Part shown: positions 1-8,782 of the stretch, one piece after another | Position numbering within the stretch: position 1 is the stretch's first letter | Layout of the letters: each line of letters opens with the position of its first letter | Assembly: GCA_947625685.1 (NCBI GenBank) | Contig: CANQPK010000001.1 | Span: forward strand, 1 to 36,534 | Reading direction: 5' to 3' | DNA from: an uncultured Clostridia bacterium | Lineage (GTDB): Bacteria; Bacillota; Clostridia; TANB77; CAG-508 | DNA length: 36,534 bases | Translations under genes and position numbers: made by a program | The notes under the pieces: generated by a model | What the model was told of the DNA's origin: nothing | Databases searched by the model: none | The model's input: the letters and a program-made list of their open reading frames with translations, nothing else

Positions 1-57
1 AACCCACGGTCTCCAGTGCCACAAACTGGCGCGTTAACCAACTACGCCACATCCACC
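1..57 (-). tRNA. tRNA-His (GTG), 3' part outside window
   Basis: Read on the minus strand this gives a 7-bp acceptor 5' strand preceded by the extra G-1 typical of tRNA-His, a D arm with GCGT/ACGC stem, and an anticodon arm CCAGT/ACTGG around loop TTGTGGC, so the anticodon is GTG. The sequence stops inside the T arm at the window edge. Confidence 0.9.
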
Positions 58-193
58 AAATTAAATATTTTTAACAGTGCACATATTATTTTACCCTTTT
101 TAATGAATTTTGTCAACATTTTTTAAAGAAAAGTTCAAAATTTTGATGTATTTTAGACAAATTATAGGCATAGCATTAAATAAGGTGATATTT

Positions 194-967
194 ATGAAAG
201 TAATAGCAATCAAAAAGAATAAAGCAATAAAAATTACAATCATCATGATGATTACATTAATTATTTTTAGTGTCTCTACATCTTTTGCAATGCAGCATTA
301 TTATAAATTAGATTTTTCTACAGGAATAGTTACGGCAAGTACTTTAAATGTAAGGAGTGGACCGGGAACTAGCTTTAAAGTAATAACAACTGCTAAGAAA
401 AATGAATACATAAGAGTATTTGCAGGTATAGGAGATTGGTATGTTGTTCAAGTAGAAGGAGATTATATAGGAGCAGTAAGTAAAAAATATGTAAAGGCTA
501 TATATCCTAATTCTTCAAATAATACAAATCAGAATAATAATACTGGAAATACTAATCAAAATACAGGTCAAACCTCTTCAACTTTGAATGCAAACGAGAA
601 AGAAGTCTTTGATTTAATTAATCAACAAAGAATTAATAATGGTTTATCAGCATTAAAAGTGGATAATGAGGTTCAAAGAGTAGCTAGGATAAAAGCACAA
701 GACATGGTTGATAATAATTATTTTTCACACAATTCGCAAACTTATGGTTCTCCATTTGACATGCTAAAAAGTTTTAAAATATCATATAGGTCAGCAGGAG
801 AAAACATAGCAGGTAATTCAAGCAATAGTGGAGCAGTAAATGCTTGGATGAATTCATCTGGACATAGAGCAAATATCCTAAATAGTAGTTTTAATTATAC
901 TGGAATAGGAGTAGTAAGTAGTCAAAAATATGGAAAAGTGTATGTTCAAATGTTTATAGGGAAATAA
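194..967 (+). CDS. Secreted SH3b-CAP domain protein (YkwD-like)
   Basis: 257-aa exported protein. The start is the ATG at 194, which has AAGGTGAT 5 bases upstream and opens a signal peptide (lysine-rich start, then a hydrophobic run ending near SFA); an upstream in-frame ATG at 110 lacks both. A bacterial SH3 domain follows (about residues 47-108, with LNVRSGPG), then an Asn/Thr/Gln-rich linker (about 110-130) and a CAP/SCP domain to the end, with HN...Y, GEN and SGHR motifs as in YkwD. Likely a cell-wall-associated protein: SH3b domains often bind peptidoglycan. The enzymatic activity of bacterial CAP domains is not settled. Monocistronic, ending in a strong terminator. Confidence 0.85.
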   Translation: MKVIAIKKNKAIKITIIMMITLIIFSVSTSFAMQHYYKLDFSTGIVTASTLNVRSGPGTSFKVITTAKKNEYIRVFAGIGDWYVVQVEGDYIGAVSKKYVKAIYPNSSNNTNQNNNTGNTNQNTGQTSSTLNANEKEVFDLINQQRINNGLSALKVDNEVQRVARIKAQDMVDNNYFSHNSQTYGSPFDMLKSFKISYRSAGENIAGNSSNSGAVNAWMNSSGHRANILNSSFNYTGIGVVSSQKYGKVYVQMFIGK

Positions 968-980
968 AATATAAGAGTAA

Positions 981-1014
981 AAAAGGTGCTCTTCAATTTG
1001 AAGAGCACCTTTTT
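981..1014. terminator. Bidirectional intrinsic terminator
   Basis: A 14-bp perfect stem (AAAAGGTGCTCTTC / GAAGAGCACCTTTT) with a 6-base loop. It follows the CAP gene on the plus strand and also lies downstream of the minus-strand tmRNA. Confidence 0.9.
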
Positions 1015-1067
1015 ATTAATTTTTAGGGTCAATAATAGACTAGAGAAAACTACATTAATTAATTAAT

Positions 1068-1421
1068 TGGTGGAGATGAGGGGAGTTGAACCCCTGTCCA
1101 TTAACATTTCCATATAAACCTCTCCGAGTGCAGTTTATTAATGAAAATTCCCGAAAATTCAAGTTAATAAACAAACTTTAAAAATTCAGTAGTTTCATAA
1201 ATACCCACTATTTTCGAAACATAAAATAGCTTTGTTTCCTACAATGTTGACACTCTATCTAAATCTGTAGGAAATATAGAAGAGTGTAGCCGCAACTTAG
1301 GCAGCTAATGCTAATTCTCTATTATCAGCGTTTATTTTAAATTTGCCTTTTTTAAGGTGGCCAAGGCTCCACCACTCGCTATTTATATTTCTATGTTAAT
1401 GTCGATACCAAATACATCCCC
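1068..1421 (-). ncRNA. ssrA: tmRNA (ssrA)
   Basis: Transfer-messenger RNA that rescues stalled ribosomes. On the minus strand the 5' end GGGGATG pairs with CATCTCC before an encoded CCA at 1070-1068; the acceptor contains the G3-U70 pair needed for alanylation. The tag reading frame lies at 1347-1297 and, after the tRNA-borne Ala, reads GKFKINADNRELALAA then TAA. The resume codon is GGC, as in the Bacillus tag that starts AGK. The tag ends in LAA like other tags. The T arm (GGGGAGTTGAACCCC in plus-strand orientation) is intact. Confidence 0.95.
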
Positions 1422-1432
1422 ATACAATATAT

Positions 1433-1461
1433 ATTATACACTATTTAATGCATATATTCAA
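1433..1461 (-). promoter_or_regulatory. tmRNA promoter
   Basis: TTGAAT (1461-1456), 17-base spacer, TATAAT (1438-1433), ending 11 bases before the tmRNA 5' end. Confidence 0.75.
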
Positions 1462-1500
1462 TAGTAATATATTGGATTTAAGTAGAGTTTCAGCTATATA

Positions 1501-1529
1501 TTGACTTTATGTATTTATTGAATTAAAAT
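1501..1529 (+). promoter_or_regulatory. Promoter of the acyltransferase gene
   Basis: TTGACT, 17-base spacer, TAAAAT; about 42 bases upstream of the start codon at 1572. Confidence 0.55.
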
Positions 1530-1571
1530 AATAGTGGTTTTATAAAAAGATTTATTAAGGGGATCAAATTA

Positions 1572-2588
1572 ATGAAAGAAAGAAATTATACAATTGATTT
1601 TTTTAGAATTATATTTATACTAATTATATGTATACATCATTTCCAATCTATAATAAATACTAAATTTATTAATAGTGGATATATATGTGTAGAATTTTTC
1701 TTTATTGTATCGGGATTTTTCTTATACAAAAGTTTTAAAAAGAATTCTGATTCAACTAGTCTAAAATATACGGTAGATAGAATAAAAAAATTATATCCAC
1801 TATATATATTTGCATTTATAATAATGCTTATATTAACTACAGTAGAATCATATTTTAGAGGAAATTTAAATATACAAAAAAATGTATTTACTTCAATATC
1901 AGAAGTTTTATTACTACAAAATGTAGGAATATTTAATGGTGGAATTAATTATCCAATGTGGTATTTATCTACTTTAATAGTTGCTGGATTTTTTATATTT
2001 GAATTGTTAAAACGAGATAAAAATTTATATTTGAAGATATTGGGACCTTTAAGTATCTTAATTTATTTTGCATTTATAAATAAAAATTATGGAACTTTAG
2101 AAGTTTGGGATAATATAAATGGCATATATCTTCCTTTAGTAAGGACATTTGTGGATATGACGATAGGTTGTATATTGTCATATATAATAGATGAATACTA
2201 TGTAAAAATAAAAAATTCAATTGATTCACATAAGATGTTCTTCAGGATTCTAGAAATAATAAACTATGCTATATTGTTTTATCTTATCATAAATAATACG
2301 CCATATCAGATTTATTCAGTTATAGCATTTACTATTTTAATTTCATTTGCAAATCTAGACAACAGTATATGCTATAAATTATTTAATAATAAAGTCTTTA
2401 GATACAATGGGGATTTAACATACTCTATGTATGTTAATCACGCATCTATTATATTAATATTTACACATCTATATAAAAGACTAAATTATTTACAAGATAA
2501 TCCACTTATATCTATTTGCATATACATTATAGTCTTAATACTATATTCTTATTGTATTGATAAAATTGTAAAGAAAATTAAATATTAA
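1572..2588 (+). CDS. Acyltransferase family 3 membrane protein
   Basis: 338-aa integral membrane protein of the acyltransferase-3 family (OafA/WecH/VanT type), which O-acylates extracellular polysaccharide or peptidoglycan sugars. The N-terminus shows the family pattern: first membrane segment followed by the IHHF motif (His residues about 23-24), then FFIVSGFFLYK. About ten hydrophobic segments follow. There is no extracellular SGNH domain, so this is the short form. AAGGGG precedes the ATG by about 7 bases. Own promoter and terminator, so a single-gene unit. The acceptor sugar cannot be told from sequence. Confidence 0.8.
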   Translation: MKERNYTIDFFRIIFILIICIHHFQSIINTKFINSGYICVEFFFIVSGFFLYKSFKKNSDSTSLKYTVDRIKKLYPLYIFAFIIMLILTTVESYFRGNLNIQKNVFTSISEVLLLQNVGIFNGGINYPMWYLSTLIVAGFFIFELLKRDKNLYLKILGPLSILIYFAFINKNYGTLEVWDNINGIYLPLVRTFVDMTIGCILSYIIDEYYVKIKNSIDSHKMFFRILEIINYAILFYLIINNTPYQIYSVIAFTILISFANLDNSICYKLFNNKVFRYNGDLTYSMYVNHASIILIFTHLYKRLNYLQDNPLISICIYIIVLILYSYCIDKIVKKIKY

Positions 2589-2605
2589 GCTAAATGAAAC
2601 AAATG

Positions 2606-2630
2606 GCACAGCACTAAAAAGTAGCTGTGC
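2606..2630 (+). terminator. Terminator of the acyltransferase gene
   Basis: GCACAGC / GCTGTGC stem with an 11-base loop, followed by TATTTTATT. Confidence 0.75.
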
Positions 2631-2697
2631 TATTTTATTATGCAAGCAGAATATAGAATTGAAATATAATTGTAATGAAAAAGATATATTTATGTAA

Positions 2698-2737
2698 TTG
2701 AGTTAACAACTATATTAATATATAATATAATTGTTAA
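2698..2737 (+). promoter_or_regulatory. Promoter with overlapping inverted repeat, pilin-like gene 1
   Basis: TTGAGT (2698), 17-base spacer, TATAAT (2721-2726). An inverted repeat TTAACAA (2703-2709) / TTGTTAA (2731-2737) brackets the -10 element, a suitable place for a repressor to bind. Confidence 0.5.
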
Positions 2738-2760
2738 TATATGTTTTAATCGGAGGTATT

Positions 2761-4350
2761 ATGGTAAAACAAGAAAAAGCAATTACTTTAATTGCATTAA
2801 TTATTACAATAATTATATTAGTAATTTTAAGTGCTATAACAATTAATAATATAATGAAGTCTAATCTATTTGAATTAGCACAAAAAGCTAGTGAAAACTA
2901 TTTACAAGCTTCTATTCAAGAAGGACAAGCAATATATGAGTTTTTAAACACTATAGAAAAAGGACTAACATCTGAATCTGAAACAAAAGTAGTTGACAAA
3001 ACGCCTGGAGATTTGACTGATGGTGGAAGATTGGATGGTTCAGAAGGAAAACCATATGAAATAAGTTCAATTGAGGATTTATTAGCTTTTGGGCAGTCAG
3101 ATGATGAGTATAAAGGACAAAAAATTATTTTAACAACAGATCTAGATTTTAAGTCAAAGGATTCATACGCAAATAGCGAAGATACTGAACTGTTTACAGA
3201 CTACAATAAGGACTCTACAAAGGAAACCATTATACAAGAGGTAGCAAAAGGTGGATATTATCCTATAGAGAACTTTAATGGAATATTTGATGGAAATGGT
3301 CATGCTATTTCAAATTTAGAAATAAAAGCTCCTGCTAATTTTGACCATTATATAGGTTTAATAAGCGATATAGGTGCTGATGGATGTGTCAGGAATTTGA
3401 CAGTTGAAGGAAAAATAAATTTTTTAATAAATGAAATTGAATTACATTACTATAGAATAGGAGGAGTAGCAGGTAGAATATTAGATGGTGCATCTATAGA
3501 AAACTGTATATCTAAAGTTAACATATCTGTAAATATAGATAATTTAATTCTTGCAGAGGAACTCAGCCAAAGAGAAATGTACGTAGGTGGAATCGTAGGA
3601 AATAATGAGGGGTTGGTTAATAACTGCAAAAATTATGGAAATGTATCTTTGAATGCTACTATAAGTAGAAAAAATGATACTACTAAATCGTTTAATGCAA
3701 GGCTAGGTGGAATTGCAGGAGAAAATCAAAATAAAATTATTAACAGTATAAATTCAGGAAGTATAGAATCTACAACATCTAATATAAATAAAGAAATCCT
3801 AGAATCAAAAATTCTAATTGGAGGAATCACAGGATATTGTACCGAAGTATCTGAAACTAAAAATTGCATCAATTTAGGAAAAATTAATGTTAGTTCGGAA
3901 GATAAAACTCTTGTAGGTGGAATTACAAGTGTCATTTACTGCGACGTTTCATTAACACCTTTAGAAAATTTATTTAATGCAGGAAATATTACAGCAACCA
4001 TGAATAATTCGGGTAAATATTTAGGAATAGCTGGAATTATTGCTGATGGAGATTGTAATCTTGATTATTGCTTTAACATTGGTAATATAAGACATAATAC
4101 TATTGAAGGCGAAAGTGTTACTAAATATTATGGAGCAATAGTTGGTGATTCTCATAGTGATACAGCATATACAAATTGTAAATATTTAGAAGGAAGTGCC
4201 ACATGTGGAGTTCAAAGTGTAGAAAAAGATCAATTAGGAAATGCTATACAAATTGTGAAGAATTTAACATTACAGCAAGTATTAGCAGAAATGAATGAAG
4301 TAGTTAAAACTCATAACGCAAGTGCACCAAATGAATGGATTTCTTGGTAA
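2761..4350 (+). CDS. Pilin-like protein with beta-helix (GLUG-type) repeats
   Basis: 529 aa. The ATG at 2761 has GGAGG four bases upstream and starts the pilin-like N-terminus (KQEKAITLIALIITI, residues about 3-17, then a long hydrophobic helix and an amphipathic tail to about residue 60). From residue about 95 a 'DGSEGKPYEISSIEDL' segment and repeated 'GGIxGxN...xNCxNxGxI' units appear, the pattern of GLUG/pectate-lyase-like right-handed beta-helix surface proteins. The N-terminal 60 residues are closely shared with the proteins at 23511-25225 and 33146-34483. Probably assembled on or anchored to the cell surface; prepilin peptidase processing is inferred, and the residue before ITLIAL is Ala here rather than the usual Gly. 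No terminator seen downstream. Confidence 0.75.
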   Translation: MVKQEKAITLIALIITIIILVILSAITINNIMKSNLFELAQKASENYLQASIQEGQAIYEFLNTIEKGLTSESETKVVDKTPGDLTDGGRLDGSEGKPYEISSIEDLLAFGQSDDEYKGQKIILTTDLDFKSKDSYANSEDTELFTDYNKDSTKETIIQEVAKGGYYPIENFNGIFDGNGHAISNLEIKAPANFDHYIGLISDIGADGCVRNLTVEGKINFLINEIELHYYRIGGVAGRILDGASIENCISKVNISVNIDNLILAEELSQREMYVGGIVGNNEGLVNNCKNYGNVSLNATISRKNDTTKSFNARLGGIAGENQNKIINSINSGSIESTTSNINKEILESKILIGGITGYCTEVSETKNCINLGKINVSSEDKTLVGGITSVIYCDVSLTPLENLFNAGNITATMNNSGKYLGIAGIIADGDCNLDYCFNIGNIRHNTIEGESVTKYYGAIVGDSHSDTAYTNCKYLEGSATCGVQSVEKDQLGNAIQIVKNLTLQQVLAEMNEVVKTHNASAPNEWISW

Positions 4351-5082
4351 AATAAAAATCTAAAAATCACTAGAATAGGAGAGAGGCTATAATTTCAAAA
4401 CTTCAAAATTTAAAAGTTTATTTTTTGAACATTAAATTTCAAAAACCGAACATTTGTTATAATTAAAATTTTTATAAATTTAAATATAATTTTTCTAAAT
4501 ATTTTATGAAATTTTAAAAATAAATTTTTAATTATAAATATTATAAAATAATTTCATTTTATAAAGCTCCAAAATCGTTTTTAAGACTTTTTTATATTTA
4601 ACTAATAAAGTTAATCATTTGAAATTTATTTTAAAAATTTATAAATTATTATTTATATAATGTAAATTTACTAAAATATTGTAAAATCAATGATTTTTGA
4701 AAAATACTGAAAAATGGCTAAAAAAGCGACGCACGAGAATCGATTTTAAGGCGTTTTTAGAAAAAGGACATATAACTTGTTGTCTATAAATTTAAGCAAA
4801 ATACTGAAATATAAGGATTTCATAGATTTTAATAAAAATATTATAAGAATGATTTGAAATTTTATATAACTAATTAATAAAATATAAAATGATAATAATT
4901 AACTAGAAAAACTCAAAAATATTAAAGCATCAGAATTGATTTTAAGAGGTTTTTATAAAAAAGACATATAGTTTGTTGTTTGATAATATGAGAATAAAAT
5001 ACCTGTATAGCAGTAAACAAGCTGAATTCAGCAAGGTAGGGAGGGTTTTAAAAGACAAATATATAATTTTCCCTATTCCATT
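4351..5082. other. AT-rich intergenic region with imperfect direct repeats
   Basis: About 730 bases without a credible gene. Two imperfect copies of a roughly 57-base unit (4732-4788 and 4927-4986) share the core ATTTTAAG-G-GTTTTT, then GACATATA-TTGTTGT; a weaker relic of the core lies near 4570-4590. No promoter or RNA structure that I can defend. Confidence 0.5.
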
Positions 5083-5108
5083 TTGCACAAAAGTTTCATT
5101 TTGTGCAA
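5083..5108 (-). terminator. Terminator of the YihY-like gene
   Basis: TTGCACAAA / TTTTGTGCAA stem at the end of the minus-strand gene. The U tract on the minus strand is weak. Confidence 0.5.
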
Positions 5109-5128
5109 TGTTATATCTATAATAAAAA

Positions 5129-5969
5129 CTATATTTTTTCTATCTCTCTCCTTCTACTTTCTTTATTTAATGCTACATTAATTTCTGCACCTAATAAAAT
5201 CATATATATAATTGCATATAACCACATCATAATTAAAATAATTGCTGTAAGACTTCCATAAATTATAGAAAAATTTGTAAATATATCTATATAAATTGAA
5301 AAAAAATAAGAAATAATAACCCAACCGAATAGATGCAAATATAGCCCCAGGAATCTGTTTTTTTAGGCCACTCCCCTTCTGTTCAGGCAAAAACCTATAC
5401 ATTAGAAGAAAAATAATGAATAATGAAATAATGACAAGCAAACTTCTTATATCTAGTATAAAATTTGCAATTCCATTAAATGCCGTAAAATTGTTTTGTA
5501 TAGTTATATTTATCTTATTACCAAATACTAAAAGTATTAATGACATTATAATTGTAAGAATTATAATTATTGTCCCTACTATTCCCTTTATTCTAAGCAA
5601 AACAAAGTTATTTTTGTTTTTACTTCTATAAACTGAAGAAAGTCCTAAAGTTAACGCATAAAAACTATTTGCCGCAGACCAAAGTGTAAATATAGCTGAT
5701 ATAGAAATTGCTTGAAAAGATTTTGAATATACCTCTTGTATTATATCAATTACACTATTCTTTGCTATTGGAGGTAAAAATGCTTCTAAAATATACTCTA
5801 ATGTTTCCCTATCTATATTCATATATTTTATTAGGCTGAGTAATAAAATGATAAAAGGAATAAAAGATAAAAAAGTAAAATATGCGCATTTTGCAGCATA
5901 TTCTCCTACATGATCTTCATTTACTCTCTGAAAAAAATTGTTAATGTAATTAATAACTTTATTTTTCAA
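5129..5969 (-). CDS. YihY/BrkB-type membrane protein, read through one CGG +1 site
   Basis: 279 aa once the shift at 5327-5325 is included. Family YihY/virulence factor BrkB (formerly mis-called RNase BN), function unknown: an N-terminal EYAAKCAYFTFLSFIPF segment, then about six membrane helices and the typical C-terminal 'MMWLYAIIYMILLGAEINVAL' region (broken into W-L-Y...GAEIN). Without the shift the protein would lose its last helix and end after 263 residues in unrelated sequence. Start is TTG at 5969, supported by GGGGGAAGG about 6 bases upstream; no ATG is better placed. Single gene between two terminators. Confidence 0.8.
5325..5327 (-). other. In-frame CGG, +1 frameshift site (yihY-like codon 215)
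   Basis: Context att-CGG-ttg-ggt. Skipping C gives att-ggt-tgg-gtt (I-G-W-V) and restores the family frame. Confidence 0.85.
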
Positions 5970-6013
5970 TTTTTACCTTCCCCCCTACATATATTATTTT
6001 CAGAATAAATTAA

Positions 6014-6047
6014 AAATAACCACTATTTTATACAATAGTGGTTATTT
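6014..6047. terminator. Terminator of rho, bidirectional
   Basis: 14-bp perfect stem AAATAACCACTATT / AATAGTGGTTATTT with a 6-base loop. On the minus strand ATTTTTAATTT follows. Confidence 0.85.
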
Positions 6048-6055
6048 CTTGGAAT

Positions 6056-7379
6056 CTATTTATAATTTCTTAAAAAATAGTCTATTTTATCTAAAAATTC
6101 TTCATTATTTTTGCTAATTACCATTTGACTTAATAATTGTTCAGTAACATCAGCAACTGGTAAGCTTGACAATGCTTTTCTTAAAGCAAATACTGTATCA
6201 AGTTCTTTTTGAGTTAATAGTTTTTCTTCTCTCCTAGTTCCAGATTTATTTATATCAATAGCTGGGAAAATACGCTTTTCTGATAATTTTCTATCAAGAT
6301 GCACTTCCATATTTCCTGTACCTTTAAACTCTTCAAAAATTATATCATCCATTTTACTTCCAGTCTCAATTAATGCTGTTGCAAGTATTGTTAAACTTCC
6401 CCCATTTTCTATATTTCTTGCTGCGCCAAAGAATCTTTTTGGTTTATGAAGTGCAGTTGGATCAAGTCCTCCAGATAATGTTTTACCAGATGCTGGTACG
6501 ACGATATTATATGCTCTTGCAAGTCTTGTAATACTATCTAATAGTATTACAACATCTCTATTTTGTTCTATCAATCTTTTTGCTCTTTCAAGTACCATTT
6601 CAGCAACTTTAATATGATGTTCAGGAAGTTCATCAAATGTAGAATAGATAACATCCCCTTTAATAGAACGCTTCATATCTGTTACTTCTTCTGGTCTTTC
6701 ATCAATCAATAATACTATTAATTCTACTTCTGGATTATTAGTTGTAATACTGTTAGCAATTTTCTTTAAAAGAGTTGTTTTTCCGTACTTTAGGTGGTGC
6801 AACTATCATTCCTCTCTGCCCTTTTCCAATAGGAGAAATTAAGTCTATCATTCTCATTGCTATTTCGTTTTGAGTCGTTTCTAATTTCAATTTTTCTTCT
6901 GGGTATATTGGTATCAATTCATCAAAACTTTTTCTTTTCATAGATATATCTGGTGAATCGCCATTGACATCTCCTACAAATATTAAAGCAGGGAATTTTT
7001 CACTTTCTTTAGGAAATCTTGCTATTCCTTTAATTTTATCTCCTGTATTTAATCTGAATCTTTTGATTTGAATTGGAGAAATATAAACATCTTTATTGCT
7101 TGATAAGTAATTCTCCCCTCTTAAAAATCCGTACCCATCTGGTAAAACTTCCAAAATTCCTTCAACTATTGCATCATCTTCATTTGTTACCTTATATCCG
7201 TCTCCACTTGATGAATCTTCTACAGAGTTTTGAGAAGCTTTCTGCTGTTCGATTTTTGTATCTTGTTCTGCAGTCTCTAATAATTCAATTAGTTCATCTT
7301 TTTTTAACTTGCTTATGTTTTTTAAACCTCTTTCTTTTGCAATTTTACGCAATTCTGCTAATTGCATAGTACTATCCAT
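6056..7379 (-). CDS. rho: Transcription termination factor Rho, read through one CGG +1 site
   Basis: 440 aa after the shift at 6785-6783. ATP-dependent RNA helicase that ends transcription. Residues 1-45 are the N-terminal Rho domain ([10 protein letters not shown]...[10 protein letters not shown]), a low-complexity linker follows, then the cold-shock-like RNA-binding domain (about 70-140; [15 protein letters not shown]), then the RecA-type ATPase core. The P-loop is APPKVGKTT, and its glycine is exactly the GGA reached by the +1 shift. Downstream are [12 protein letters not shown], the Walker B region [16 protein letters not shown] and the Q-/R-loop segments [22 protein letters not shown]. 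Start ATG 7379 with AGGGGGC upstream. Without the shift the product would stop at 208 residues, lacking any ATPase domain. Confidence 0.95.
6783..6785 (-). other. In-frame CGG, +1 frameshift site (rho codon 199)
   Basis: Context cct-aaa-gta-CGG-aaa-aac. Skipping C gives gta-gga-aaa-aca-act (V-G-K-T-T), the Walker A lysine motif. Confidence 0.95.
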
Positions 7380-7511
7380 ATAAATTTGCCCCCTATATAT
7401 TTATATATTATTTTTTTATAAATGGAAAAAGTTAAGAATAAAAAAATTATGAAACATAAAAACTTGTACATTTCTATATAAGTAAATTAAATATAAAATA
7501 TCTATATGATT

Positions 7512-7790
7512 TTAATTACCTACATCAATATACACTTTTTCATTTGGCTTATACATGTTTAATTTTTCTCTAGCTATTTTTTCTATATATTCTAAAGAGC
7601 TTGTACTTTCTTTTAATGCAATTAAAGAGTCTTTATGCTCATTAGCCTCTTTAATTTCTTCTTCTGTCATAGCAATATTATCTTTATAAGTATTTAATTG
7701 TTTTTGTTGATTTATTAATATAACTGCTGCATACATAACAAGAGCAAATATCAATATTTTTTTCAACAATTTTTTAATATTTATCTTCAT
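7512..7790 (-). CDS. divIC: Septum formation initiator DivIC/FtsB-like
   Basis: 92-aa bitopic protein: lysine-rich cytoplasmic start, one membrane helix (about residues 10-27), a coiled coil (about 30-62) and the family's C-terminal ...IEKIAREKLNMYKPNEKVYI motif. It connects to the divisome with FtsL and FtsQ/DivIB. It follows yabP and yabQ, the same order as the Bacillus/Clostridium yabP-yabQ-divIC cluster, which supports the name. A start-proximal AGGAAAAG precedes the ATG by about 10 bases. Confidence 0.85.
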   Translation of the reverse strand: MKINIKKLLKKILIFALVMYAAVILINQQKQLNTYKDNIAMTEEEIKEANEHKDSLIALKESTSSLEYIEKIAREKLNMYKPNEKVYIDVGN

Positions 7791-7861
7791 CAGTACACTC
7801 TTTTCCTTTAATTTATCTTAAGCTAAAAATCCTTGTTAAATATATATTTCTACAAAACATT

Positions 7862-8365
7862 TTAAAATCCTTCTTTATTCTCTAAAATTTCACTGTTTTT
7901 AACATTTTTTTGTGAAGTTTTTAGTTTAAGAAATATATTCTTTAAATATGATATAATGGCTATAACTGGCTTTAATATTACTATTTTTATAAGACTATAT
8001 ATTTTGCTTACAAGATAGTATATAATTTTGTAGATAAATGAAAATATTTTTTTAAAAGATGTTACTATTTTAACTGAAACTTTTATTATGTATTTACTGA
8101 AAAATAGCATATAGATCGTAATTCCTAAAAATATTCCTATAAATATATACATCCTAAACTGCCCATTATTGAATTTAAAAATACAATACATTACAAGTAG
8201 TGCAGATAATATCCAGAATAATATATCTTCAGCTGATGTTACAATATTAGAAGTATTAAAGCTTTTTCTTAGTATTCTAAATATATCAAATATTATTCCC
8301 ACTAAAATTCCGTTAATAATAAAAATCAAAAATAAGTAAGCTTGATTCATAACATCTAAATTCAA
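7862..8365 (-). CDS. yabQ: Spore cortex biosynthesis protein YabQ
   Basis: 167-aa membrane protein. Four hydrophobic segments in the first 110 residues and the N-terminal pattern ...GILVGIIFDIFRILRK...DILFWIL are typical of YabQ, needed for spore cortex formation and located at the outer forespore membrane (known from Bacillus). TTG at 8365 is the likely start: AAGGTG lies 7 bases upstream, whereas the first ATG is 15 bases further in without its own site. It lies 16 bases after yabP and is probably co-transcribed with it. The C-terminal third is lysine-rich and hydrophobic. Confidence 0.85.
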   Translation of the reverse strand: MNLDVMNQAYLFLIFIINGILVGIIFDIFRILRKSFNTSNIVTSAEDILFWILSALLVMYCIFKFNNGQFRMYIFIGIFLGITIYMLFFSKYIIKVSVKIVTSFKKIFSFIYKIIYYLVSKIYSLIKIVILKPVIAIISYLKNIFLKLKTSQKNVKNSEILENKEGF

Positions 8366-8381
8366 TTTCTTTCACCTTCAA

Positions 8382-8682
8382 TTATTTGAAAATTTTACTA
8401 ATAAAGCTTCCGGATTTGTCTTTATTTAATTCTTTATCACTATAGCTTAAGGACTCAATATCTCCTTCTACAATAACTTCAGAAGTATCTATGCTTAGTT
8501 TATTAATTTTGAGATTATTGCCTTTTACAGTAAGTAATCCGAAGTTCAGTTTCTACCATAACTACCTGATCATCAAAACTAAGTACATCTAAAACTCCTG
8601 ATATGCTTAGTTTCTCCCTATTTTCTAATATTAGATTTTGAATAGTTGTTTGAGATAAATTTCTTCTTTCCTCTAGAGTCAT
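8382..8682 (-). CDS. yabP: Sporulation protein YabP, read through one CGG +1 site
   Basis: 99 aa after the shift at 8541-8539. YabP family (YabP/YqfC), made in the mother cell and needed with YabQ for normal sporulation. It reads ...LSISGVLDVLSFDDQ...VETELGLLTVKGNNLKINKL..., matching the family core (TGV..V.SFD, LET..G.L.I.G..L...L). The glycine of ETELGLL comes from the shift. Without it the product loses the second half of the domain after about 55 residues. Start ATG 8682 (AGGGAG 8 bases upstream) is preferred over TTG 8700. First gene of yabP-yabQ-divIC. Confidence 0.85.
8539..8541 (-). other. In-frame CGG, +1 frameshift site (yabP codon 48)
   Basis: Context act-gaa-ctt-CGG-att-act. Skipping C gives ctt-gga-tta-ctt-act (L-G-L-L-T), the family's conserved ETxxG segment. 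Confidence 0.85.
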
Positions 8683-8750
8683 ATATCTTTCTCCCTTCAA
8701 TATTTTAAAGTATATAATTATATATATTCACTTCTTGTCTTATTTAGAAC

Positions 8751-8782
8751 AAATAAAAGGTACATTTATGTACCTTTTATTT
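8751..8782 (-). terminator. Terminator of prfB
   Basis: 13-bp stem AAATAAAAGGTAC / GTACCTTTTATTT with a 6-base loop. The prfB stop codon (8779-8777) lies in the upstream arm. Confidence 0.8.

Noticed and set aside
110..193. N-terminal extension of the CAP protein from ATG 110
   Set aside because: It would bury the signal peptide; the ATG at 194 has a proper ribosome binding site and begins the signal sequence.
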